In this document: piece by piece, positions 1 through 7,253 of the stretch
Numbering within the stretch: position 1 is the stretch's first letter
How the letters are laid out: each line of letters begins with the position of its first letter
Source of the DNA: CAZHPY01 sp964534705
GTDB taxonomy: Bacteria > Omnitrophota > Gorgyraeia > 2-01-FULL-45-10
Direction of reading: 5' to 3'
Length of the DNA stretch: 21,257 nt
Assembly (NCBI GenBank): GCA_964534705.1
Contig: CAZHPY010000022.1
Location: 1 to 21,257, forward strand
Notes under the pieces: generated by a model
What the model was told of the DNA's origin: nothing
Seen by the model: the letters and a program-made list of their open reading frames with translations, nothing else
Databases searched by the model: none
Position numbers and translations under genes: made by a program

Positions 1-43
1 GCTGTTGCCATCCTTTTTATTTGCACTCGTTGTAGGTTAGGCA

Positions 44-89
44 AATAACCCCGCCGTTAGGTTTACGAAGTAAATCTGGCGGGGTTATT
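44..89. repeat. REP-like palindromic hairpin
   Basis: The outer arms AATAACCCCGCC (44-55) and GGCGGGGTTATT (78-89) are perfect 12-bp complements. Inside them a second stem, AGGTTTAC (59-66) with GTAAATCT (70-77), has one G-T pair and closes on a GAA loop. The three bases GTT (56-58) are left unpaired on one side. This asymmetric palindrome looks like a repetitive extragenic palindrome. Its CCCGCC/GGCGGG arms and central GAA recur in the element at 10235-10257. It lies 14 bp beyond the LOG gene stop, so it may also terminate or protect that transcript, but no clean T-tract follows on the minus strand. The rest of 1-102 shows nothing recognisable. Confidence 0.65.
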
Positions 90-102
90 ACTTATTATTA
101 CA

Positions 103-756
103 TTACTTTCTTCTGTAGAATTTATTTATTGCGGCAAGAACCTCTCCGGGCTTATCGACAACCGAGAATAGCTTCATATCTTTATCGTCTATTGTTCCCT
201 GCGGTAGTAAGGTGCTCCTGAACCAGGAAATAAGCCCTTCCCAGTATCCCCTCCCGACAAGTATGACCGGGAATGGCTCCACGCGTTCAGTCTGGACGAG
301 CGTTATGGCCTCAAAAAGTTCATCCAACGTCCCGAATCCCCCCGGGAATACCACGAATGCCTTGGAATATTTAACGAACATCACTTTTCTGCAGAAAAAG
401 TATTTGAATTCAAGCATCTTGGTGACATACTGGTTCGGTTTCTGCATTATAGGGATAAGTATGTTCAGGCCTATAGATTTGCCATTCGCGCCTTTGGCCC
501 CTTTGTTTCCCGCCTCCATTATTCCCCGTCCGGCCCCTGTGATAACGGCGTAACCGTGTTTGGCCAGAAGATGCGCAGTATCCTCGGCTACTTTATAGTA
601 CTTTCTTGTCGAGCGAGCGTCCTGTCTGGCCGACCCGAATATGGACACAGCCTTCTTAAGGTCAGACAACTCCTCAAAACCATCGACAAATTCGCTCATT
701 ATACGGAAGATCCTCCAGGGATCTTCCTTTATAAAATCTTGTTTTAATAAGGGCAT
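103..756 (-). CDS. LOG-family Rossmann-fold protein (TIGR00730 type)
   Basis: The 217-residue cytosolic protein belongs to the LOG family, whose characterised members are cytokinin-nucleotide phosphoribohydrolases and which are often misnamed lysine decarboxylases. The family motif PGGFGTLDE is at residues 138-146. The RK pair that precedes it in the family is at 123-124, GSAR at 41-44, and GAGRGIMEAGNKGA begins near 74. The frame is open upstream to 834, but that part lies inside the preceding gene. The ATG at 756 gives the usual N-terminus and sits 2 nt after the ParA-fusion stop, so the two genes are probably cotranscribed and translationally coupled. No strong ribosome binding site is visible. 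The family call is firm, but the substrate in this organism is unknown. Confidence 0.9.
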   Translation of the reverse strand: MPLLKQDFIKEDPWRIFRIMSEFVDGFEELSDLKKAVSIFGSARQDARSTRKYYKVAEDTAHLLAKHGYAVITGAGRGIMEAGNKGAKGANGKSIGLNILIPIMQKPNQYVTKMLEFKYFFCRKVMFVKYSKAFVVFPGGFGTLDELFEAITLVQTERVEPFPVILVGRGYWEGLISWFRSTLLPQGTIDDKDMKLFSVVDKPGEVLAAINKFYRRK

Positions 757-758
757 TT

Positions 759-1889
759 TTACAGTTTTTTTACGGAATCGAACGTGCCGTAAGGGTTCTG
801 TTCTTTTTCCTGATTGAGGGAATCGAGGACCCACTCACCGTCAACTACGAATTTATACCTGTATTTGCCGGGCGTGAGGATGTATTTCTTTTCCCATCGG
901 CCGTCTTCAAGGCGTGATAGCCTGCTTGCGTCATTTATCTTCCAGTGGTTAAAATCGCCTACTATGTATACATCCTTTGCCTTAGGGGCGCTTATAAAAA
1001 ATGAGGTGTTCCGTTCAGCGGGCTCTTCCTTTGCTTGTATGGCATTGATCCTTGCCACTTGCGGTAATACCGTTTCTTCCTGCTTATCGGAGCATTCAGC
1101 AAGGGCCTGCTTGAACTCTTCAGACCCTTCTATCATTATGATCTCATGCGCAAGGGCCATATGGTCCAGGGCGCCGTTAGATTTGCTGTCGAATTGGGTA
1201 ACGGTAACGCCTTTAGCCGCGGCTTTTCTCAATGTCACGTTCAGTCTTATTACGGTATCAAGCGTCTGTTCTCTGAAGAATGATTTTATTTCGTCAAATA
1301 TGGTCTGCGAGTATTTCAATCGTCTGTCGAACAATGTCGCAAGCGCCCTGACCGTAGGAGAATGGCCGATATTCACTTTTATGAGCTCGATCATTCCTAA
1401 AAGCTTGCCTACGCCCATCAGGGAGAAGGCGCTCATGTCGACAGGCACTACAACAAGCTCGGCTGCCCGCAATGCATTGAATGTCAGGAAGCCCAGGCTC
1501 GGAGGACAGTCTATGATGAGATAATCGTAATTGAGCTGCGTAGATGTTATCGCGTCGTATAGCTTGGATACGGCGCCTTCGATGTCTTTCAATTCCTGCT
1601 CGAGGGTACTGAGTAAAATATTTGAGGGTATTATATCGAGGTTTTGCGAAACATTGGCTATGCAGTCAAGTATTACTCTTCGTTTTTCCGCATTGTCGGT
1701 GAGGACGTTATAAATGGATCTATCCGCGGACTGGCTCAGCATGCCCAAGCCGAAGGTAGCGTGAGCCTGGGGATCAAGGTCTATCACGAGGACTTTTTTG
1801 CCTAAGTTTGCGATCGCACCTGCCAGATTTATCGTAGTGGTTGTCTTACCGCATCCGCCTTTTTGATTCGTTATCGCGATCCTCTTCAT
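759..1889 (-). CDS. ParA/Soj-type ATPase fused to a CBM48/AMPK-type glycogen-binding domain
   Basis: A 376-residue cytosolic protein. Residues 1-255 form a ParA/MinD-type P-loop ATPase: deviant Walker A KGGCGKTT (10-17), LVIDLDPQ near 34-41, and DYLIIDCPPS near 122-131. A charged linker (about 255-295) leads to a C-terminal domain (about 296-374) that reads as an AMPK-beta/CBM48 glycogen-binding module. It contains VGDFNHW, DGRWE, YRYKFVVDG, EWVLD and NPYGTFDSV. The residues matching the sugar-binding tryptophans, lysine and asparagine of AMPK-beta (W316, W353, K346, N365) are all present. The frame opens at 1913, but the ATG at 1889 is preferred because AAGGAGG lies 7 nt upstream and the ATPase begins there. 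No ParB gene is adjacent. ParA proteins position cargo over the nucleoid, so glycogen or glycogen-granule positioning is an inference. A role in ordinary chromosome partitioning remains possible. Confidence 0.88.
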   Translation of the reverse strand: MKRIAITNQKGGCGKTTTTINLAGAIANLGKKVLVIDLDPQAHATFGLGMLSQSADRSIYNVLTDNAEKRRVILDCIANVSQNLDIIPSNILLSTLEQELKDIEGAVSKLYDAITSTQLNYDYLIIDCPPSLGFLTFNALRAAELVVVPVDMSAFSLMGVGKLLGMIELIKVNIGHSPTVRALATLFDRRLKYSQTIFDEIKSFFREQTLDTVIRLNVTLRKAAAKGVTVTQFDSKSNGALDHMALAHEIIMIEGSEEFKQALAECSDKQEETVLPQVARINAIQAKEEPAERNTSFFISAPKAKDVYIVGDFNHWKINDASRLSRLEDGRWEKKYILTPGKYRYKFVVDGEWVLDSLNQEKEQNPYGTFDSVKKL

Positions 1890-1916
1890 TGTCACGCCTC
1901 CTTTATATAACATTAA

Positions 1917-1959
1917 ATTATATAAATAAGAACTAAAGAACAGATACTACTAAATTATA
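1917..1959 (-). promoter_or_regulatory. Possible promoter region upstream of the ParA fusion
   Basis: The 96-nt gap between purQ and the ParA fusion is AT-rich and holds two exact TATAAT boxes on the minus strand (1917-1922 and 1954-1959). Neither has a recognisable -35 box at 16-18 nt. A separate promoter for the ParA-LOG pair is therefore possible but weakly supported. Read-through from the purine genes is the alternative, since no terminator is seen here. Confidence 0.25.
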
Positions 1960-1985
1960 TCAAATATATCCCAAAATACGATAAA

Positions 1986-2798
1986 TTACAAATGTTTTTT
2001 ACAATATTTAACGCCATTTTCAAATATGGCGAATCCATCCCCGCGTCCCCTGTATTCACTTCTTGTCCAGCGCGGGTGCTGCAGGTAACTTATGTGCCTT
2101 TCAGGATGCGGCATGAGCCCTAATATCCGCCCCGTTTTATCGCATATCCCTGCGATATTTTCGACAGAACCGTTGGGATTAGAGGGATAACCTTTCCTGT
2201 TGCCGCCCTCATCCGTATATTCAAATACTATCATGCCGTTATTCTTCAGGTGTGATAATATCTTTTTATCTCTTGGAATGAACTTCCCTTCCCCGTGCGC
2301 TACCGGAAGATAGATCATCTTCTTCATCCCCTCTGTCCACACACATTTTATACTTGTGCTCTTGTGTCTTGTGTCTTGTGCTCTTTTTAAATAGACCCAT
2401 CTGTCTTCGAATTTTGCCGAATCATTCAGCGTCAGCGTTGATTCGATAGTTTTATAATCTTCCGAGATATTCGGCAATAGTCCGCTTTTTACAAGTATCT
2501 GGAAACCGTTGCATATGCCTATTATAAGCTTCCCATCCTTTATGAATTTTTGGACGTCATCTTCTATCCCGAATTTCAGTTCATTTGCAAGTATCTTGCC
2601 GCTTGCTATATCGTCGCCGTAACTAAAACCTCCGGGTATCGCAAGTATCTGGTAATCCGACAATCTCTTTCCGTCTATCATTAGCTGGTTTATATGGACG
2701 AGCTCGGGAGACGCGCCCGCCATTTTAAAAGCAAAAGCCGTTTCCTTGTCGCAATTTGTTCCGGCGGTCCTTAGGATCATTACTTTTACATTTTTCAT
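1986..2798 (-). CDS. purQ: Phosphoribosylformylglycinamidine synthase, glutaminase subunit
   Basis: The 270-residue class I glutamine amidotransferase supplies ammonia from glutamine to PurL at the fourth step of purine synthesis (FGAR to FGAM). The nucleophile motif GICNGFQ and the His-Glu part of the triad in PHPERH are both visible. The start ATG lies one base after the purL stop, so the subunits are translationally coupled. The protein carries an unusual charged insert just after the DRWVYLK segment, encoded by a 30-bp tandem repeat described separately. The rest of the sequence is typical and uninterrupted. A 96-nt gap without an obvious terminator follows. Confidence 0.95.
   Translation of the reverse strand: MKNVKVMILRTAGTNCDKETAFAFKMAGASPELVHINQLMIDGKRLSDYQILAIPGGFSYGDDIASGKILANELKFGIEDDVQKFIKDGKLIIGICNGFQILVKSGLLPNISEDYKTIESTLTLNDSAKFEDRWVYLKRAQDTRHKSTSIKCVWTEGMKKMIYLPVAHGEGKFIPRDKKILSHLKNNGMIVFEYTDEGGNRKGYPSNPNGSVENIAGICDKTGRILGLMPHPERHISYLQHPRWTRSEYRGRGDGFAIFENGVKYCKKHL
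2353..2382. repeat. Four-copy CTTGTG(C)T tandem repeat inside purQ
   Basis: On the plus strand four units follow head to tail: CTTGTGCT, CTTGTGT, CTTGTGT, CTTGTGCT (8+7+7+8 nt). The 30 bp equal exactly ten codons, so the purQ frame is kept. It encodes most of the polar stretch RAQDTRHKSTS, which looks absent from ordinary PurQ proteins at this position. The total length being a multiple of three, despite 7- and 8-nt units, suggests selection for the open frame. Confidence 0.75.
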
Positions 2799-2799
2799 T

Positions 2800-5706
2800 T
2801 TATAGGTCTTTGAACGTTCCTTGCCAGCTCGATCTCAGCGTTTCGATATCGGTATTGATGATCAGCCTGCCGGCATTGTTATATATCTTGAATGAATTAT
2901 CCCGTGTGATGTTGCCCAGTTTCCATGCGGGAGCCTTGCCCATCAGTTTCAGGAATTTTTTCTCGTCGCTTACCTCTACGATAAATCTTGTGTTTGATTC
3001 AGAGAATAATAGGACCTCATCGGAATGGATGCTCTGTCCTTCCGGCATGCTGCCTACCTGGAACCGGAGTTTCATGCCCAGTCCTCCGGCGAACGCCATT
3101 TCAGCAAGGGCAACCGCCATACCTCCATCCGAACAGTCGTGGCATGAAGCTACAACGCCCGCAGAGATGGCCTTCATCAATGATCCCATCACACGTCTGC
3201 CGTAAAAGGGGTCTACTTTAGGGACCATGTTACCTGTATAGCCGGACATCTTATAATATTGCGAACCGCCCATTTCTTCATGCGTAAGGCCTACCGCGTA
3301 AACCGGATCGCCGGGCTTTTTCGCGTCCATTGTTATTGCCTTGCCGGAGTCGTCCATTACAGCTATGGCCGATATCAGCAATGTCGGCGGTATGGAAATA
3401 GTTTCTTTTCCCGTAGAGTATTCGTTATTAAGGCTGTCCTTGCCTGATATGAAAGGAACGCCGTAAACTTTTGCGATGTCATAACAGGCGCGCGCGGCCC
3501 TTACCAGCCCGCCAAGCCTGTCCGGCTTGTCGGTATTTCCCCAGCAGAAGTTATCCAGTACCGCGCATTTGTTTATATCGCCGCCGACGGAAACAACCTG
3601 GCGCAGCGCCTCATCTATCGCGCTTGCGGCCATCCAATAAGGGTCTATTTTTCCGTATTCCGTATTTATGCCGCAGCTCAATATCAATCCTTTGTTAGAC
3701 GAGAGGATGGGCCTTGTTATACAGGCGTCCCCGGGTCCGTCATTCTTGATCCCCTGCAAAGGCTTCAGGACGCTGCCACCCTGGACCTCATGGTCATACT
3801 GGCGTATTATCCACTCCTTAGAAGCTATGTTAGGCATGGACAGCAGGCGGACAAGTTCTTTCGTAAAATCTTTTTTCTTCCCGGTTTTCGGCTCCTTGTA
3901 TTGTGGTTTTTCCCAGACAGCCTTTCTTACGAGATCAGGCCCTCCGTTATGGAGGAAATCCACGTCAAGGTTCGCTACGCACTGGCCGGCATAGTAAAGA
4001 TTGAGATGTTTTGAGCCGGTAAAACGGCCTATTATTGTCGCTTCAACATTTTCCTTTTCAAAGACCGCTATAAGTTCTTCGATGTTATCGGGGCTGACCG
4101 CAAGGACCATCCTTTCCTGCGCTTCAGATATCCAGGCTTCAGTATAAGTGAGCCCCTTGTATTTTAACGGGATCTTTTCAATATCGACATCAGCGCCCAG
4201 ATCCTCGGCCATTTCTCCGACAGCGCTGGATAATCCTCCCGCGCCGCAATCCGTTATGGCGGTGAAGAGGTCTTTATCGCGCGCCTGCAGTATCGTATCT
4301 GTTACTTTCTTTTCGGTGATCGGATTCCCGATCTGGACAGCGGAACCGGACAGTTCCTGTGATTCGTGGGTCAGTTCTCCTGACGAGAAAGTCGCCCCGT
4401 GTATACCGTCCCTTCCGGTCCTGCCCCCAACCACAACGATCAGGTCGCCTGCGTTCACTTTTTTAAATGATTTGTCTTTGGGAAGGATGCCGGCATTTCC
4501 GCAAAATACAAGAGGGTTTCCCACGAATCGTTCGTCAAAAAGGACAGCGCCATTCGACGTAGGTATTCCCATCCTGTTGCCGTAGTCCCTTACGCCCGCG
4601 ACAACGCCCTTCATGATCCTTTTCGGGTGAAGCGCTCCTTTGGGCAGTTTTTTGTATGGATAATCAGTGGGCCCGAAACAAAATATGTCGGTGTTGATAA
4701 TAGGTTTAGCGCCAAGGCCGGTCCCTAAGGGATCTCTTATGACCCCTCCGATCCCTGTCCCGGCTCCCCCGTATGGTTCAAGCGCTGAAGGATGGTTGTG
4801 GGTCTCGACTTTGAAGCATACGTTATTTTTTTCATCAAACCGTATGACGCCGGAATTATCCTTGAATACGGATACGCACCACGGCTTCTTCAATTCATCC
4901 GTGACCTTCATGACNNNNNNNNNNNNNNNNNNNNNNNNNNNNNNNNNNNNNNNNNNNNNNNNNNNNNNNNNNNNNNNNNNNNNNNNNNNNNNNNNNNNNN
5001 NNNNNNNNNNNNNNAACGTCTTGTGCTTGCAATGCTCCGACCAGGTCTGCGCAAGCGTTTCGAGTTCGCAATCGGTAGGGTTCCTCTTTAATTTGCGGAA
5101 ATAGTCACGGATAGCGCGCATCTCTTCCAGGTTCAGGAAAAGCTGCCCTCGCTTTGACAGTTCTTTCAGCTTTTCATCGCTTGCTTTTAAGATGTCGACG
5201 TGGATCAGTTTGAATTGGTACGGAGGAGGCTCCGGATATATGGCCGTTAATCTTTTTACGGCGTGCTGGATGACTTTATTATATAAGATCTTTTCCGCGA
5301 TCGACCGGATATCTTTTTCAGATAGCCTGCCTTTGATAAGATATTTTTTTGCGGTCTTTATTTCCCTTACGCCTTTTATGCCAAGGTCCCGTATCGCTTT
5401 TTTTGCGCTGTCTTCGACAGGGTCCATTACGCCGGGATTGTAGGCTACTTCCACGGACTTATATTCTTTTTCAGCAGGTAAGTTTCCTTTTAAGGAATAC
5501 TCCTGGGTTATCGGATCGATAAGCAGCTCTTCGCTTATAGCCCTTATCTCTGTTTCGTTAAGTTCGCCTTCTATGAGGTAGACACAGACAAATCTTACTT
5601 CCCTGACCCTGTTGCCATATCCAAGGTCTCTTATGTCTTTTTTTACGCTTTCACCGACGGCATCATAAAAGCCGGCTTTTTCCCTTACCTCTATTCTCCA
5701 AAGCAT
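2800..5706 (-). CDS. purL: Phosphoribosylformylglycinamidine synthase, PurS-PurS-PurL fusion
   Basis: The synthetase converts FGAR, ATP and ammonia (from PurQ) to FGAM. As drawn it has 968 residues. Two PurS-like modules lie in tandem at the N-terminus (about 1-75 and 83-155), each with the DxxxxSxKKxIRDLG and YLIxGxLxExxIRxIxE pattern. The synthetase core follows, with the catalytic-histidine motif WSEHCKHKT (222-230), VETHNHPSALEPYGGAGTG and a late SCHDCSDGGMAVALAEMAF segment. PurS is a separate small protein in Bacillus-type systems, so no free purS is needed here. Residues 231-264 fall in a run of Ns. The frame continues across it at the drawn length, and the spacing between flanking motifs looks normal, so the gene is probably intact. 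The start is 4 nt after the guaA stop, and purQ follows after 1 nt. Confidence 0.93.
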   Translation of the reverse strand: MLWRIEVREKAGFYDAVGESVKKDIRDLGYGNRVREVRFVCVYLIEGELNETEIRAISEELLIDPITQEYSLKGNLPAEKEYKSVEVAYNPGVMDPVEDSAKKAIRDLGIKGVREIKTAKKYLIKGRLSEKDIRSIAEKILYNKVIQHAVKRLTAIYPEPPPYQFKLIHVDILKASDEKLKELSKRGQLFLNLEEMRAIRDYFRKLKRNPTDCELETLAQTWSEHCKHKTXXXXXXXXXXXXXXXXXXXXXXXXXXXXXXXXXXVMKVTDELKKPWCVSVFKDNSGVIRFDEKNNVCFKVETHNHPSALEPYGGAGTGIGGVIRDPLGTGLGAKPIINTDIFCFGPTDYPYKKLPKGALHPKRIMKGVVAGVRDYGNRMGIPTSNGAVLFDERFVGNPLVFCGNAGILPKDKSFKKVNAGDLIVVVGGRTGRDGIHGATFSSGELTHESQELSGSAVQIGNPITEKKVTDTILQARDKDLFTAITDCGAGGLSSAVGEMAEDLGADVDIEKIPLKYKGLTYTEAWISEAQERMVLAVSPDNIEELIAVFEKENVEATIIGRFTGSKHLNLYYAGQCVANLDVDFLHNGGPDLVRKAVWEKPQYKEPKTGKKKDFTKELVRLLSMPNIASKEWIIRQYDHEVQGGSVLKPLQGIKNDGPGDACITRPILSSNKGLILSCGINTEYGKIDPYWMAASAIDEALRQVVSVGGDINKCAVLDNFCWGNTDKPDRLGGLVRAARACYDIAKVYGVPFISGKDSLNNEYSTGKETISIPPTLLISAIAVMDDSGKAITMDAKKPGDPVYAVGLTHEEMGGSQYYKMSGYTGNMVPKVDPFYGRRVMGSLMKAISAGVVASCHDCSDGGMAVALAEMAFAGGLGMKLRFQVGSMPEGQSIHSDEVLLFSESNTRFIVEVSDEKKFLKLMGKAPAWKLGNITRDNSFKIYNNAGRLIINTDIETLRSSWQGTFKDL
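4915..5014. other. Assembly gap of 100 Ns inside purL
   Basis: Exactly 100 N characters interrupt purL just after the WSEHCKHKT motif. A round 100 usually marks a scaffold join of unknown length, so the frame continuity across it may be accidental. The codon at the gap edge begins TT, consistent with the phenylalanine usually found after this motif. Confidence 0.99.
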
Positions 5707-5710
5707 TAAT

Positions 5711-7252
5711 TTATTCCCACTCTATTGTAGCAGGCGGCTTCGAGCTTATGTCATAAGCCACCCTGTTAACACCCTTGACTTCGTTTATTATCCTGTTTGA
5801 GATCCTGCCCAGCACATCGTGCGGTATTTTTGCCCAATCGGCGGTCATCCCGTCAACGCTGGTAACAGCCCTGAGCGCTACGACGTTTTCATACGTCCTT
5901 TCATCGCCCATTACCCCCACGCTTTTTATCGGCAGAAGGACCGCAAATGCCTGCCATATGGCGTCGTATAAACCGTCTTTGCGGATGGAGTCTATGAACC
6001 TGTCGTCGACTTCCCTTAATATGTCGCAGCGTTCTTTGGTGACCTCGCCTATGATCCTGACGGCCAGGCCGGGGCCCGGGAACGGATGACGGCCCAGTAT
6101 CTCCTGCGGCATGTCCAATTCTTTGCCGACCTTCCTGACCTCGTCCTTAAAAAGATATTTAAGCGGTTCGATCAGTTTTAAATTCATCTTCTTCGGCAGG
6201 CCGCCCACGTTATGGTGGGTTTTTATGGTTGCGCTTGGCCCGCCAAACGCCGAGCGTGATTCTATAAGGTCCGGATACAGGGTCCCTTGCGCAAGAAAAT
6301 CCACCGCGCCTATTTTCCTGGATTCCCTTTCGAACACACGGATGAAGAGGTTGCCTATGGCTTTCCTTTTCTTTTCAGGGTCTATGACGCCTTTTAAGGC
6401 TTCAAGGAACTCACCCGAGGCATCGACACATTTCAGATTTATTTTAAAGTGTTTCTGGAATATTTCCCTGACCAGCTTAGCTTCGTTCTTTCGTAAAAGG
6501 CCGTTATCTACAAATATGCATATAAGCTTGTGCCCTATAGCCTTGTTCAGCAGGATGGCTGCCACCGAAGAATCTACTCCGCCCGAAAGGCCGAGGACTA
6601 CCCTCTTTTTGCCGACGGTATTCCTGATCTCGGATATGGTCTCTTTCACAAAAGAGCTCATCGACCAACTGCTCTTTACCCCGCATATGTCCTTAAGGAA
6701 ATTCTTTATGATCGTCTTCCCGTATTTTGTATGGGCCACCTCTGGATGGAACTGGACACCGTATAAGTTCCTCCTGAGATCCGCGAATGCCGCTATCGGC
6801 GTATTCCGGGATAAGGCTATACGCCTGAAACCCTTGGGCATCCTCTTTACTTTATCCCCATGGCTCATCCAGGTAACGCTTTCGTGAGGAACATTTTTAA
6901 AAAGCCGCTTGTGGTCAGTCACTGTCAGGCTCGCCCTGCCGTACTCTCTTGAATGCGACCTGGCGACCTCGCCGCCCAATACCTTTGTCATCAGCTGCAT
7001 CCCGTAACATATGCCTAACATCGGTATGCCCAGGTTAAATATGCGTTTATCGCAGGATGGCGCGCCTTTCGCATATACGCTGGCAGGCCCCCCGGAAAGT
7101 ATTATGCCTTTTGTCTCTTCAGGATCTATCGAGTTTATGTTTATGTCGGGAGGGACGATCTCGCAGAATACGTTGTTTTCCCTGACCTTTCTTGCGATCA
7201 ATTGGTTATACTGGGAGCCAAAATCGATTATAATTATGGTCTCTTTTGGCAT
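5711..7252 (-). CDS. guaA: GMP synthase (glutamine-hydrolysing)
   Basis: The 513-residue enzyme makes GMP from XMP, ATP and glutamine. The N-terminal class I glutaminase domain has its nucleophile at C82 (GICYGMQ) and the triad His and Glu at 169 and 171 (FHPEV). The ATP pyrophosphatase loop SGGVDSS is at 223-229. The dimerisation domain ends in the family's characteristic KPPATIEWE. Length and all landmarks are normal. The start is 1 nt after the purF stop and purL begins 4 nt after its own stop, so it is embedded in the purine transcription unit. No strong ribosome binding site is seen, consistent with translational coupling. Confidence 0.97.
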   Translation of the reverse strand: MPKETIIIIDFGSQYNQLIARKVRENNVFCEIVPPDININSIDPEETKGIILSGGPASVYAKGAPSCDKRIFNLGIPMLGICYGMQLMTKVLGGEVARSHSREYGRASLTVTDHKRLFKNVPHESVTWMSHGDKVKRMPKGFRRIALSRNTPIAAFADLRRNLYGVQFHPEVAHTKYGKTIIKNFLKDICGVKSSWSMSSFVKETISEIRNTVGKKRVVLGLSGGVDSSVAAILLNKAIGHKLICIFVDNGLLRKNEAKLVREIFQKHFKINLKCVDASGEFLEALKGVIDPEKKRKAIGNLFIRVFERESRKIGAVDFLAQGTLYPDLIESRSAFGGPSATIKTHHNVGGLPKKMNLKLIEPLKYLFKDEVRKVGKELDMPQEILGRHPFPGPGLAVRIIGEVTKERCDILREVDDRFIDSIRKDGLYDAIWQAFAVLLPIKSVGVMGDERTYENVVALRAVTSVDGMTADWAKIPHDVLGRISNRIINEVKGVNRVAYDISSKPPATIEWE

Positions 7253-7253
7253 A

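Noticed and set aside
757..834. Longer LOG protein starting at 834
   Set aside because: The extra 26 residues overlap the end of the ParA fusion, are not conserved and lack a ribosome binding site.
2353..2382. Short direct repeats as a CRISPR array
   Set aside because: Units are 7-8 nt with no spacers and lie within a coding frame, so they are a simple tandem repeat.
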